Below, in pieces: positions 7,152 to 15,009 of a DNA stretch of 18,428 bases. The stretch comes from Palsa-892 sp035555855 (GTDB lineage: Bacteria; Pseudomonadota; Alphaproteobacteria; Rhizobiales; Xanthobacteraceae): positions 1-18,428 of the forward strand of contig DATMGD010000064.1 in assembly GCA_035555855.1 (NCBI GenBank). Direction: 5' to 3'. Under the pieces are notes generated by a model that worked only from the letters and a program-made list of their open reading frames with translations, was not told where the DNA came from and searched no databases. Numbering within the stretch: the stretch's first letter is position 1; every line of letters starts with the position of its first letter. The position numbers were made by a program, and so were the translations under genes.

Positions 7152-8399
7152 CTACTTCATGAAGTTTGCCCGCATTCGCTTGAGGACAAACAGCGCCAGG
7201 AGGCCGGTGATAATGTCCATGCCGATGGCGATGCTGAACACCGGAATCCAGCTTCCCGCCATGTCGTGCAGGAGCGCCGCGAGCGGCCCGCCGAGCACCG
7301 AACCGACACCCTGGGCCATGTAGAGGAAGCCGTAGTTGGCGGTCGCGTTCTTGGTGCCAAAGGTGTCGGTGAGCGTCGACGGAAACAGCGAGAAGATCTC
7401 GCCCCAACCGAAGAACACCACCGCCGACAGAACGACGAACATCATCGGGTCGTGCCGGAAGTGCAGGAACAGGGCGATCGCCGCCCCTTCCAGCAAGAAG
7501 GCGAGACCCATGGTGTTCTCACGGCCGATATTGTCGGATACCCAGCCGAAGAACGGCCGCGTCAATCCGTTGGTGATGCGGTCGACGGTGAGCGCGAGCG
7601 GCAGTGCCTGCAAACCCCAGACCGTGAGATCGGCAACGCCGAAGTCGCGCGCGAACGGCGCGAAGTTCGAGACGACCATCAGGCCGCCGGTCGACATCAT
7701 CGTCATCATGACGAACATGAGCCAGAACACCGGCGTCTTCAGCATCTCCTTCGGCTCGTAGTCGCGCTTGCTGACCTGCACGAGCGGCGCCGGCAGGTTG
7801 TCGCTCTTCGTCGGCAGACGCATGCCAAGCGCCGCCAGCACGCCGATCACGGCGAAGGCGATACCGAACACCGTGAGCGTGTGCTGGTGGCCGGCGCTCT
7901 TGATCATGTCGTTGATCGGGAACGTCGTGATGATGGCGCCGAAGCCGTAGCCCGCGGCGACAAGGCCGGTCGCAAGCCCGCGCTTTTCGGGGAACCAGCG
8001 GCACATCAAACCGATGATGCCGATATAGACGATGCCGGTGCCGATGCCGCACAGCAGGCCGTAGGTGAAATAGATACCCCACAGCGTGGTCGCGTGGGCG
8101 GCAAGAATCCAGCCAAGGCCCGAGAGAGCGCCGCCGAGCGCCACCAGGAGCTTGGGACCGAAGCGGTCGATCAGATAGCCCTGGATCGGCGAAAGCCAGG
8201 TTTGCAGCACGATGAGAATGGTGATCGTAACTTGAATGGCCGGAAGGCTGGCGCCCGTGGCGCCTTGCAGGGGTTTGGTGAAGAGCGTCCAGACATATTG
8301 CGGACTGGAGATCGCCATCATGGCGACCAAGCCCAGAAGAAGTTGGACCCATCGGGTCGTCGAAGCGGACGTGCCCGCTGTCGTAGAAGTAGAAACCAT
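7152..8399 (-). CDS. MFS transporter, oxalate/formate antiporter (OxlT)-like
   Basis: The 415-residue product has twelve predicted membrane segments and matches the OxlT branch of the major facilitator superfamily: SSPQYVWTLFTKPLQ in helix 1-2, GYLIDRFGPKLLVALGGAL (the loop 2-3 motif), GLLCGIGTGIVYIGIIGLMCRWFPEKRGLATG in helices 4-5, and FFGWGEIFSLFPSTLTDTFG with YGFLYMAQGVGS in the C-terminal half. OxlT exchanges oxalate for formate across the inner membrane; other members carry different monocarboxylates, so the substrate is tentative. The start is the ATG at 8399, preceded by AGGGGGAAAAA; an in-frame ATG 48 codons upstream encodes an unlikely leader. No oxalate-degrading gene (oxc, frc) lies next to it. 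It is a single-gene unit, with hairpins downstream and palindromes upstream. Confidence 0.8.
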   Translation of the reverse strand: MVSTSTTAGTSASTTRWVQLLLGLVAMMAISSPQYVWTLFTKPLQGATGASLPAIQVTITILIVLQTWLSPIQGYLIDRFGPKLLVALGGALSGLGWILAAHATTLWGIYFTYGLLCGIGTGIVYIGIIGLMCRWFPEKRGLATGLVAAGYGFGAIITTFPINDMIKSAGHQHTLTVFGIAFAVIGVLAALGMRLPTKSDNLPAPLVQVSKRDYEPKEMLKTPVFWLMFVMMTMMSTGGLMVVSNFAPFARDFGVADLTVWGLQALPLALTVDRITNGLTRPFFGWVSDNIGRENTMGLAFLLEGAAIALFLHFRHDPMMFVVLSAVVFFGWGEIFSLFPSTLTDTFGTKNATANYGFLYMAQGVGSVLGGPLAALLHDMAGSWIPVFSIAIGMDIITGLLALFVLKRMRANFMK

Positions 8400-8521
8400 T
8401 TTTTCCCCCTGCTCGGATGAGTGGTTGACCAGGCAAAGCAAAACCAAGGCCATGATCATTTCGTGAGCAGAAGAAGCGTAGCCCTTTCGCCTAAGATTCA
8501 AAGTGCATAAACATTGCGCAG

Positions 8522-8553
8522 TGCATGCAAACGGCAGATGCAAAAATTTTGCA
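8522..8553. promoter_or_regulatory. Candidate operator palindromes upstream of the OxlT-like gene
   Basis: Between the TSUP gene stop (8571) and the OxlT-like start (8399) lie two perfect dyads: TGCATGCA at 8522-8529 and TGCAAAA-A-TTTTGCA at 8539-8553. The second is too AT-rich and lacks a T-run placed as in a terminator, so an operator for the downstream minus-strand gene is more likely. No regulator gene is adjacent, and which protein would bind is unknown. Confidence 0.4.
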
Positions 8554-8570
8554 GCGCGGGATTTTTGCGA

Positions 8571-9350
8571 TCAAAGAGAGCGCAACCCGTCGAACAAAAG
8601 TTTCGACGCGGCGGCGGCCAACAGAAGATAACACCAGAAATACAATCGGTTCTGCTCGAGACGGCGATGGAGGTAAATTCCGAGCCAGACACCGAACGGT
8701 ATCGCAGGTGCGAGAACAAGCGCCGCGAGCCACGTCGCGGGCTTCGCATATGCAAGCAACGCATAGGGGATAACTTTCACCCAGTTCGCCGTCATGAAGA
8801 TGACGAGACTGGTTCCCGCGTAAACCGATTTATCGAGGCCGCGCCGCAAAAGGTACATGTTGATCGGCGGACCACCGGCATGCGCAACGAAGGTGGTGAA
8901 GCCGCAGGCAAAACCCGCAAGGCTCGCAAGCATTGGCGAAGCCGGCGCGCGGGAACCAGCGGCGTTGCGCGTGAACAACAGCCAATAGGCCGCGAACGAC
9001 AGCGTGACGAGAGCGATAGCGATCGCCACGTAGTGCGGATTGACGCGCGTGAAGAAAAAATAGCCCGCAACGATGCCGGCAATAAGCGTTGGCAAAATCC
9101 AGGTGAGATCGGGTTTCGACCAGGTGTCGCGGCCGAACGAACCGATGGCGAAGAGATCCATGAAACAGATCAGGGGCGCCAGCGCGATCGCGGCGTCGAG
9201 CGGCGGCATCACCAGCGACAGGAGCGGCACGCCGAGAATCGCAAGGCCGCCGCCAAAGGCGCCCTTGCTGATCGCGATGATGAATACCGTCGCGTAGCCG
9301 ACGAGGTAAAAAACCGGATCGGACGGCAGCGCAGCGAGCAAACCGCTCAT
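8571..9350 (-). CDS. TSUP (TauE/SafE)-family membrane permease
   Basis: The 259-residue product has seven to eight membrane segments and two related halves, the usual TauE/SafE layout. Family marks are AISKGAFGGGLAILGVPLLS (about 22-41) and, in the second half, LAGFACGFTTFVAHAGGPPINMYLL (about 143-167), whose GGPP motif is characteristic. TSUP proteins export or import sulfite, sulfoacetate, taurine-derived or other small organic anions; the sequence does not say which. It is the last gene of a four-gene unit, and its ATG overlaps the aldo/keto reductase stop (ATGA at 9350-9347), so translation is coupled. The open frame extends far upstream on the minus strand through the reductase and amidohydrolase genes, but that part is antisense-like frame noise and not a fusion. 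Confidence 0.83.
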   Translation of the reverse strand: MSGLLAALPSDPVFYLVGYATVFIIAISKGAFGGGLAILGVPLLSLVMPPLDAAIALAPLICFMDLFAIGSFGRDTWSKPDLTWILPTLIAGIVAGYFFFTRVNPHYVAIAIALVTLSFAAYWLLFTRNAAGSRAPASPMLASLAGFACGFTTFVAHAGGPPINMYLLRRGLDKSVYAGTSLVIFMTANWVKVIPYALLAYAKPATWLAALVLAPAIPFGVWLGIYLHRRLEQNRLYFWCYLLLAAAASKLLFDGLRSL

Positions 9351-10330
9351 GCACGCGCGGCGTAGGCGCGCGGGCGATACGGTTCCTCGAGATATTTTCG
9401 TGTCTCGTCGTCGAGCTTGAGGTCGATCGCCTTCAAGGCATCGCCAAGATGATGCGGCTTCGACATGCCGATGATCGGCGAGGTCACCGTGGGGTTTGCC
9501 AGCACCCAGGCGATGGCGACAGTGGCGCGCGCGACGCCAAGTTTTTCGGCAACGACGCGGACGCGTTCGGCGATTTCGTATTCTACGTCGTTGCCGCCGA
9601 TGTTCAACTCTTTCATGTAGGCATCGGTTTGCGCGCGCAGCGTGGATTCGCCCTGCGAAGGCTTGGAACCGGCAAGAAAGCCGCGCGCGATCGGCGACCA
9701 CGGCGTCACCGCAATGCCCTCGGAGGCGCAAAGCGGCAGCATCTCCCGCTCTTCCTCGCGATAAATGAGATTGTAGTAATTCTGCATCGAGGCGAAGCGC
9801 GTGAGCCCCCGCTCCTTCTGCATGGTGACGAGCTTGGCGAACTGCCAGGCGCGCATCGAAGAAGCGCCGATATAAAGGGCCTTTCCGGCCTTCACGACGT
9901 CGTGCAGCGCCTCGATGATCTCGTCCATCGAGGTGTCCGGGTCGAGCCGGTGGATGATGTAGAGATCGACATAATCGGTGCCGAGACGCTTCAGCGAAGC
10001 GTCGATGCCTTCCATGATGTGCTTCCTCGACGAGCCGCGCTGGTTCGGCCCTTTGCCCATCGGGTTGTTCACTTTGGTGGCGAGGACATATTCCTCGCGG
10101 CGCGCGAGTTTCTTCAGCGCGCGGCCGGTTATTTCCTCGCTGACGCCGTCGGAATAGACATCGGCTGTGTCGAAGAAATTGATGCCGGCCTCGACCGCCG
10201 CCTTGTAATAGGGCTCGGCGTCCTTCTCCTCGAGCGCCCAGGCGCGCGACGATTTCACGCCATAGGTCATGCAGCCGAGACAGATGCGCGAAACCTTGAT
10301 GCCGGTCGTGCCGAAGCGAACATATTGCAT
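9347..10330 (-). CDS. Aldo/keto reductase (YajO-like family)
   Basis: The 327-residue TIM-barrel protein has the NADPH-dependent aldo/keto reductase tetrad: D54 and Y59 in NFFDTADVYSDG, K86 in VLATKV, and H127 in DLYIIHRLD. It also has ITGRALKKLARREE, WSPIARGFLAG and the closing cofactor region SPIIGMSKPHHLGDAL. Its N-terminus (MQYVRFGTTGIKVSRICLGC) and length fit the group that includes E. coli YajO. Such enzymes reduce aldehydes, ketones or sugars; the substrate is not evident. AAGGAA lies six bases before the ATG at 10330. It sits 15 nt after the amidohydrolase gene and overlaps the permease gene, so it is the third gene of an apparent operon and may reduce a carbonyl product released by the hydrolase. 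Confidence 0.9.
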   Translation of the reverse strand: MQYVRFGTTGIKVSRICLGCMTYGVKSSRAWALEEKDAEPYYKAAVEAGINFFDTADVYSDGVSEEITGRALKKLARREEYVLATKVNNPMGKGPNQRGSSRKHIMEGIDASLKRLGTDYVDLYIIHRLDPDTSMDEIIEALHDVVKAGKALYIGASSMRAWQFAKLVTMQKERGLTRFASMQNYYNLIYREEEREMLPLCASEGIAVTPWSPIARGFLAGSKPSQGESTLRAQTDAYMKELNIGGNDVEYEIAERVRVVAEKLGVARATVAIAWVLANPTVTSPIIGMSKPHHLGDALKAIDLKLDDETRKYLEEPYRPRAYAARA

Positions 10331-10345
10331 GGGAAGTTCCTTGAA

Positions 10346-11248
10346 TTAGGAGGCGGTGAAACCATAAAGCCGATGCGGGTTGTCGACGAAAACACGTTTG
10401 CGTGTCGTTTCGTCCGGCACCCATTCGGCAAAAAGATCGAGGAGATCGCCGATCCTCGGCATCGGCGGCGGGATCGCGACATGCGGCCAGTCGCTGCCCC
10501 AGACCATGCGGTCGGGCCGCGCTTCGACAAGCGCACGCGCGAACGGGATCGTATCGCGATAGGGCGCGCCCGCTGTTGAAACGCGAAACGCACCGGAGAG
10601 CTTGACCCAGCCGTTGCCGTCTTTCAGCAGCGACAGGAGCGTTTGAAAGCCGGGATTCTCGACGCCCTCGCTCGCCGGCACATAGCCCATGTGGTCGACG
10701 ACCCACGGCACGGGAAGCGATGAAAATTGCTTCGCGACTTCGCCGATCTTGCGCACGTCCATCAGGAACTGCATGTGCCAGCCGAACGGCGCGATCTTGT
10801 TCGCGAGCGTGTCGATCGCCGCGAGGCCGATGCCGCCGCCGAACATGATGTTGAAGCGGCAGCCGCGAAAGCCTGCATCATTCAGGCGTGCGAGTTCGTT
10901 CTCGTCGATGTCGGGCGAGACGACCGCGACGCCGCGCAGCCTTTGCCTGTTCGCAACGATGGCTTCCTCGGCGAGGCGATTATCCGTGCCGTGCACGCTC
11001 GGCTGCACCAGCACGCCATAGGTCATGCCGGTCTTGTCGAGCATATTGAGATAGGCCACAGGCGTCGCCTCGGGTGCTGTGTAACTGCGCCCCGCTTCGA
11101 GCGGATAGCGCGGCGGCAGGCCGAGCACATGGGCGTGGGTGTCGACCGCGCCCGCAGGGACGCGGTAGCGGCTCGGGCCGCCGATTTCCGGATTGGGACC
11201 GGCGCATAACGGCGCGGTCGCGGTCGCGAAGTCTTTGGCGTCTGACAC
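10346..11248 (-). CDS. Amidohydrolase-superfamily hydrolase, 2-pyrone-4,6-dicarboxylate lactonase-like
   Basis: The 300-residue protein belongs to the Amidohydrolase_2 group with LigI-type PDC lactonases. Seen: AVDTHAHVLG (D36, H38, H40), GWHMQFL (H158), VVDHMGY (H186), GWVKLSGAFR (about 213-222) and RMVWGSDWPH (D253), which together give the barrel's active-site residues. LigI opens 2-pyrone-4,6-dicarboxylate in aromatic-acid breakdown; close relatives act on other lactones, so the exact substrate is inferred only at family level. The start is a GTG at 11248 without a clear ribosome site, and an in-frame TAG just upstream rules out a longer form. It begins 24 nt after the MFS stop and ends 15 nt before the reductase gene, so uptake and hydrolysis of a shared substrate is the likely plan. 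Confidence 0.85.
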   Translation of the reverse strand: MSDAKDFATATAPLCAGPNPEIGGPSRYRVPAGAVDTHAHVLGLPPRYPLEAGRSYTAPEATPVAYLNMLDKTGMTYGVLVQPSVHGTDNRLAEEAIVANRQRLRGVAVVSPDIDENELARLNDAGFRGCRFNIMFGGGIGLAAIDTLANKIAPFGWHMQFLMDVRKIGEVAKQFSSLPVPWVVDHMGYVPASEGVENPGFQTLLSLLKDGNGWVKLSGAFRVSTAGAPYRDTIPFARALVEARPDRMVWGSDWPHVAIPPPMPRIGDLLDLFAEWVPDETTRKRVFVDNPHRLYGFTAS

Positions 11249-11272
11249 TTGCGTGACGGTTGGTGTTTCGGA

Positions 11273-12559
11273 CTAAACCTTCGAACTCAGTTCCTTGCCG
11301 TTGGTTTCCTCGAGCAGCCATGCGGCGATGAAAACGAGCGCATAGGCCGTGATCGCGATGATGTCGATCGAGCGATTGAACGAGGTCTTGGTGCTGAGCA
11401 TCGCGAGCAGCGACGGAACGCCTGCGGCGAGCAGCCGCCCCGCGTTATAGGAGAAACTCTGGCCCGCGCCGCGCAGATGCGTCGGGAAATGCTCGGTGAA
11501 CGTCGAGCCGATGCCCGAGAACGTCCCGGAGGCGAACATGCTCAGCATGAAGCCCCAGAACATGATGCCGTGATCGTTGGCGGCGAGCCAGACGATGACA
11601 TAAACGCTGATCGCCGAGCCGATCGAGAACAGCATGAAGGTCTGCCGGCGGCCGAGCCTGTCATTAAGGTACGCACTGATGAGATAGCCGACGAAAGCGC
11701 CGCCGATGATCGAGGCGATGTAGCGGCCCGTTCCCATATCGGCGATGCGGCGATAGTCGCGGAGAAATTCGAGAAGCCACGCGCTCGTGTAGTAGCCGCC
11801 CTGCGCGCCGGCGGCGAGCATCGTGGTGATCGCGGTCGTCTTCAGCATGCCGGCCGAGAAGATGCCGCGGAAATCGGCGACGCGCTTTTTCTTGCGAAGA
11901 TTTTTCTGCGTTTCTAACCAGACCTTCGGCTCTTCGATATGACGGCGAATGAAGAAGACGAGGATCGCCGGCAGGATGCCGACGCAAAGCAGCGTGCGCC
12001 ACGCAATATCGGGCCGCGCTTTCACAAGAACGAAAATCGCGATCAGCGCGGCAATGCCCCAGCCGACCGCCCAGCCGCTCTGCATGGCGCCGACGGCCTT
12101 GCCGCGATCCTGCCTGCGGATGACCTCGCCGATCAGGATGGCGCCGACCGCCCATTCGCCGCCAAGGCCGAAGCCCATCAGCACGCGGCAGACCATCAGC
12201 TGATAGTAATCCTGCACGATCGCGCACAGGAGACCGAAGACGGCGAACCATAAAATGGTGATCTGCAAAACTTTGACGCGGCCGTATCGGTCGGCGGCGA
12301 TGCCCGCCACCCAGCCGCCGATGGCGGAGGCGATGAGCGTCGCGGTGCCGATATGCATGGCCTGCGGGCGGGTCATGTCGAGCGCGACGACGATCGCCGG
12401 CAGCGCGAACATGAAGATGAAGAAATCGAGCGAGTTGAGCGCCCAGCCGCCGAAAGCCGCCCAGAAGGTCTTGGTCTGGAGCGAAGTCATCGCACCGTAC
12501 CAGGCGACCGGGCTCTCCGATGCCGGACCGTTCTTCGCCGCGCTCACCTTCGTCGCCAT
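11273..12559 (-). CDS. MFS permease for organic acids or sugars (first gene of four-gene unit)
   Basis: The 428-residue product has twelve predicted membrane segments. MFS signatures are GIAADRYGRVKVLQI (loop 2-3), GFGLGGEWAVGAILIGEV in helix 4-5 with RGKAVGAMQSGWAVGWG, and AYLNDRLGRRQTFM in the matching loop 8-9. The GGEW and RG-K-VG pattern is that of the sugar/aromatic-acid/sialate proton-symporter branches. I start it at the ATG at 12559, which follows AGGGGAGGCGGGA, a strong ribosome site; an in-frame ATG 15 codons upstream lacks one. It is close kin to the MFS gene at 12813-14093, and the two are separated by a composite repeat. It leads a minus-strand unit with the amidohydrolase (24 nt gap), aldo/keto reductase and TSUP permease, which suggests that it imports their substrate. 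Confidence 0.88.
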   Translation of the reverse strand: MATKVSAAKNGPASESPVAWYGAMTSLQTKTFWAAFGGWALNSLDFFIFMFALPAIVVALDMTRPQAMHIGTATLIASAIGGWVAGIAADRYGRVKVLQITILWFAVFGLLCAIVQDYYQLMVCRVLMGFGLGGEWAVGAILIGEVIRRQDRGKAVGAMQSGWAVGWGIAALIAIFVLVKARPDIAWRTLLCVGILPAILVFFIRRHIEEPKVWLETQKNLRKKKRVADFRGIFSAGMLKTTAITTMLAAGAQGGYYTSAWLLEFLRDYRRIADMGTGRYIASIIGGAFVGYLISAYLNDRLGRRQTFMLFSIGSAISVYVIVWLAANDHGIMFWGFMLSMFASGTFSGIGSTFTEHFPTHLRGAGQSFSYNAGRLLAAGVPSLLAMLSTKTSFNRSIDIIAITAYALVFIAAWLLEETNGKELSSKV

Positions 12560-12681
12560 TCCCGCCTCCCCTGCGCCATGCGCATTCGCGGGACACTCTA
12601 GCATTATTGCCGGGGCCGACGACTCCCCCAGCGCCCTGCTTCTCCACGCGAATTTTATGACGGCAAACGCAAATCGGGCTG

Positions 12682-12722
12682 CCAGAGCCCCGGCTTTGAT
12701 GGAATCAAAGTCGGGGCTCTGG
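12682..12722. repeat. Long hairpin, left part of a composite intergenic repeat
   Basis: CCAGAGCCCCGGCTTTGA at 12682-12699 pairs with its near-perfect complement at 12705-12722 (one G-T wobble) around a five-base loop, giving an 18-bp stem. No T-run follows on either strand, so it is not a standard terminator. From memory, closely similar hairpins occur many times between genes in Bradyrhizobium-type genomes; I could not search to confirm this. Confidence 0.7.
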
Positions 12723-12734
12723 GTATTGATTTGT

Positions 12735-12780
12735 CGCGTTTTCTTTACGCGAACCGGTACCCACTTCGCTCGAAAACGCG
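12735..12780. repeat. Imperfect extragenic palindrome, right part of the composite repeat
   Basis: CGCGTTTTC at 12735-12743 is matched by GAAAACGCG at 12772-12780, with a nested GCGAA/TTCGC pair at 12749-12753 and 12765-12769 around CCGGTACCCAC. The block GCGAACCGGTACCCACTTCG is a sequence I recognise as a very common intergenic repeat of Bradyrhizobium, Rhodopseudomonas and relatives, usually next to a GGGGCTCTGG-type hairpin as here. It lies between two related MFS genes, downstream of one and upstream of the other. Confidence 0.7.
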
Positions 12781-12812
12781 CTGAGGGCCCGATTCGAGTT
12801 GTTTTCGGCCGT

Positions 12813-14093
12813 TTAACCGGCGTCGGCGGTCAGCACCCGGCCCTTGGTCTCGGGCAAGAGGAGCGCCGCGAGAATCAAGATGCCATAGGCGATCAGCGCA
12901 TAAATGCCGATCGACTGACCGAGTGGCATCTTGGCGCTCAGGAGCCCGACCAGCGTCGGCGCAAAGGATGCGACGCCGCGGCCGAAGTTATAGGCGAAGC
13001 CCTGGCCCGAACCGCGCATGCGCGTCGGGAACAGCTCGGTCAGGATCGGCCCCATGCCCGAGAAGATACCCGACGCGAAGAAGCCGAGCGGGAAGCCGAG
13101 GAACAGCATCACCGAGTTATCGAGCGGAACCTGCGTATAGATGAACACCGTGACGATCGAGCAGATCGCGAACAGAATGAAGTTCGCCCGCCGCCCGATC
13201 CGGTCGTTCAGCCATGCGCTTGTAAGGTAGCCGATGAACGAGCCGATGATGATGACGGCAAGATAGCCGCCGGTGCCCATCACCGTGAGATGCCGCTCGG
13301 TGCGCAGGTACTGCGGCAGCCAGGTGGTGATGGCGTAGTAGCCGCCCTGCGCACCGGTCGTCAGCATGCAGGTCAGGATCGTCGTCTTCAGCATTACCGG
13401 CGAAAAGATTTCAAGGAAGTTCGCCTTCTTGCCGGCCTTGTCGAGATTGTTCTGCGTCCGCTCGAACACCTCCGGCTCATCGACGTTGCGGCGGATGAAG
13501 AAGACGAGAAGCGCGGGCGTAATGCCGACCCAGAACAGCCAGCGCCAAGCGATCTCGGGCGGCATCAGGCTGAAGAACAGCGTGGCGAGAATCGCCGCCA
13601 TGCCCCAGCCGAGAGCCCAGCCGCTCTGCATCGAGCCGACTGCCTTGCCGCGATGCTGCGGGCGGATGACTTCGCCGATCAGGACGGCTGCCGCCGCCCA
13701 TTCGCCGCCGAAGCCAAGACCCATCAGCGCACGGAAGATCAGAAGCTGCGTGTAGTTCTGCGCGAAGCCGCAGAGGAACGTGAAGAACGCAAACCAGATG
13801 ATCGTGATCTGCAAGGTGCGCACGCGGCCGATGCGATCGGCAACGGAGCCTGCAATCCAGCCGCCGAAAGCGGAAGTGAAGAGTGTCGCGGTCGCGATGA
13901 AGCCGGCCTCGCCCGGCTTGATGGCGAAAACGGCGATGACGGTGCCGATGACGAAGCTATAGATCTGCACGTCCATTGCATCGAGCACCCAGCCGCCGAA
14001 GCACGCCCAGAAGGTGTTCTTCTCGCGCGGCTTCATCTCGCTGTACCATTGCGTCGGATGATGATCTTCGGTCGCTACGGTTTGTATCGTCAT
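12813..14093 (-). CDS. MFS permease, paralogue of the neighbouring MFS gene
   Basis: The 426-residue twelve-helix protein shares its architecture and motifs with the MFS at 11273-12559: GSVADRIGRVRTLQI (loop 2-3), GLGFGGEWAAAAVLIGEV with RGKAVGSMQSGWALGWG, AGAQGGYY and AWLNDRIGRRANF. It belongs to the proton-symporter branches carrying sugars or carboxylates; the substrate is not readable. The ATG at 14093 has AGGGAG six bases upstream; an upstream in-frame ATG adds ten residues without such a site. It lies 93 nt after the D-glutamate cyclase-family gene on the same strand with no obvious terminator between, so the two are probably co-transcribed. A role in uptake of 5-oxoproline, D-glutamate or a related acid is my inference from this context. 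Confidence 0.87.
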   Translation of the reverse strand: MTIQTVATEDHHPTQWYSEMKPREKNTFWACFGGWVLDAMDVQIYSFVIGTVIAVFAIKPGEAGFIATATLFTSAFGGWIAGSVADRIGRVRTLQITIIWFAFFTFLCGFAQNYTQLLIFRALMGLGFGGEWAAAAVLIGEVIRPQHRGKAVGSMQSGWALGWGMAAILATLFFSLMPPEIAWRWLFWVGITPALLVFFIRRNVDEPEVFERTQNNLDKAGKKANFLEIFSPVMLKTTILTCMLTTGAQGGYYAITTWLPQYLRTERHLTVMGTGGYLAVIIIGSFIGYLTSAWLNDRIGRRANFILFAICSIVTVFIYTQVPLDNSVMLFLGFPLGFFASGIFSGMGPILTELFPTRMRGSGQGFAYNFGRGVASFAPTLVGLLSAKMPLGQSIGIYALIAYGILILAALLLPETKGRVLTADAG

Positions 14094-14186
14094 GTTGCGC
14101 TCCCTGTTGTCCCTCGGCGCCATTTCATTTTTATCGCGCCGTCTTCCCTCAACTCCCCGCCCTAAGGCTACATCCGCAAGCCCCCG

Positions 14187-14996
14187 CTAAAAAAGCGAGA
14201 GCTGCGAATTCTGCAAATCCGTCACCAACATAAATCCGGGTGCGTGCGTGATCGCGAACGGCGGACGCGCCGCAGCAATCGCCGCTTGCGGCGTCACTCC
14301 GCATGCCCAGAAAACCGGCAGTTCGCCTTCGTGCACGGGTACCGCATCGCCGTAATCGGGTTTTGCGATTGCTCTAATTCCAATTTGCTCGGGGAACCCG
14401 ATATGAACCGGCGCACCGTGCACTGACGGCAATCGTGTCGTCACCTGCACTGCGCGAATGGCATCGGCTGGTTTCAGCGGCCGCATCGATACGACGAGCG
14501 GGCCGTGAAAACGCCCGGCGCGCGCGGTTTCGATATTGGTGCGGTACATGGGTACGTTGGTGCCGTGCTCGATGTGGCGGATCGGCACATTGTTTTGCAG
14601 CAACGCTTCTTCAAACGAGAACGAGCAGCCGATGACGAAGCTGACGAGATCATCCCGCCAGACGGAACGAACATCGCGCGGCTCATCGGCAAGCTCGCCG
14701 TTCCGCCAGACGCGATAGCGCGGAATATCGGTGCGGATATCGAGGTCCTCGCCGAGCGCGGGAATGTTCGGATTGCCTGCCTCGGAGACGCCCAATAGCG
14801 GGCAAGGCTTGGGGTTTTGCTGGCAAAAGCGCAGGAATTCCTCGGCCCAGTCGCGCGGCAAAATCGCGAGATTGCCCTGCACATAGCCCGGCGCGAGCCC
14901 CGCGGTCGGCGCATCGAGCGAGCCGTCACGGCTCATGCGGCGCACGTCGTTACCGGTCTGCGGTATCGCTCGCGCGGCGAGGCTGGTCTTGATCAT
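14187..14996 (-). CDS. D-glutamate cyclase-family protein (DUF1445/UPF0317 putative hydro-lyase)
   Basis: The 269-residue protein matches the family formerly called DUF1445 or UPF0317. Marks are APTAGLAPGYVQGNLAILP (about 29-47), the CPLLGV stretch, FVIGCSFSFEEALL (about 120-133), GTNVPMYRTNIETARAGRF, VVSMRPLKP, FWACGVTPQAAI and the closing ITHAPGFMLVTDL. A vertebrate protein containing this domain converts D-glutamate to 5-oxo-D-proline, but it has a second domain absent here, so that activity is not proven for stand-alone bacterial members. It is divergent from lysR, and a fused 5-oxoprolinase gene lies beyond; this context supports 5-oxoproline/D-glutamate metabolism. The ATG at 14996 keeps the family's usual N-terminal arm. 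A 7-bp hairpin and a possible seven-codon leader frame precede it. Confidence 0.82.
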   Translation of the reverse strand: MIKTSLAARAIPQTGNDVRRMSRDGSLDAPTAGLAPGYVQGNLAILPRDWAEEFLRFCQQNPKPCPLLGVSEAGNPNIPALGEDLDIRTDIPRYRVWRNGELADEPRDVRSVWRDDLVSFVIGCSFSFEEALLQNNVPIRHIEHGTNVPMYRTNIETARAGRFHGPLVVSMRPLKPADAIRAVQVTTRLPSVHGAPVHIGFPEQIGIRAIAKPDYGDAVPVHEGELPVFWACGVTPQAAIAAARPPFAITHAPGFMLVTDLQNSQLSLF

Positions 14997-15009
14997 GGCG
15001 TTTTCCGTT

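Noticed and set aside
7152..8399. An oxalate-degradation operon around the OxlT-like gene
   Set aside because: Neither neighbour resembles oxalyl-CoA decarboxylase or formyl-CoA transferase, so only the transporter family can be claimed.
5879..8420. Long plus-strand frames opposite the ABC transporter and OxlT-like genes
   Set aside because: Charged, low-complexity translations antisense to well-supported membrane proteins; no ribosome sites or recognisable motifs.
9351..10706. Minus-strand frame open from 10706 through the TSUP gene, as if a 711-residue fusion
   Set aside because: The part before 9350 lies out of frame within the reductase and amidohydrolase genes and reads as Arg/Ala-rich noise; only the last 259 codons resemble a protein family.
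12682..12722. Hairpin as a rho-independent terminator of the MFS gene ending at 12813
   Set aside because: It lies about 90 nt past the stop, has no T-run on either strand, and its form matches a dispersed repeat better. Some effect on termination remains possible.
12255..14165. Plus-strand open frame of over 600 codons opposite the MFS genes
   Set aside because: It is antisense to two clear MFS genes, crosses the composite repeat, and its product is rich in Arg, Glu and His without a domain. It comes from GC-biased codon use.
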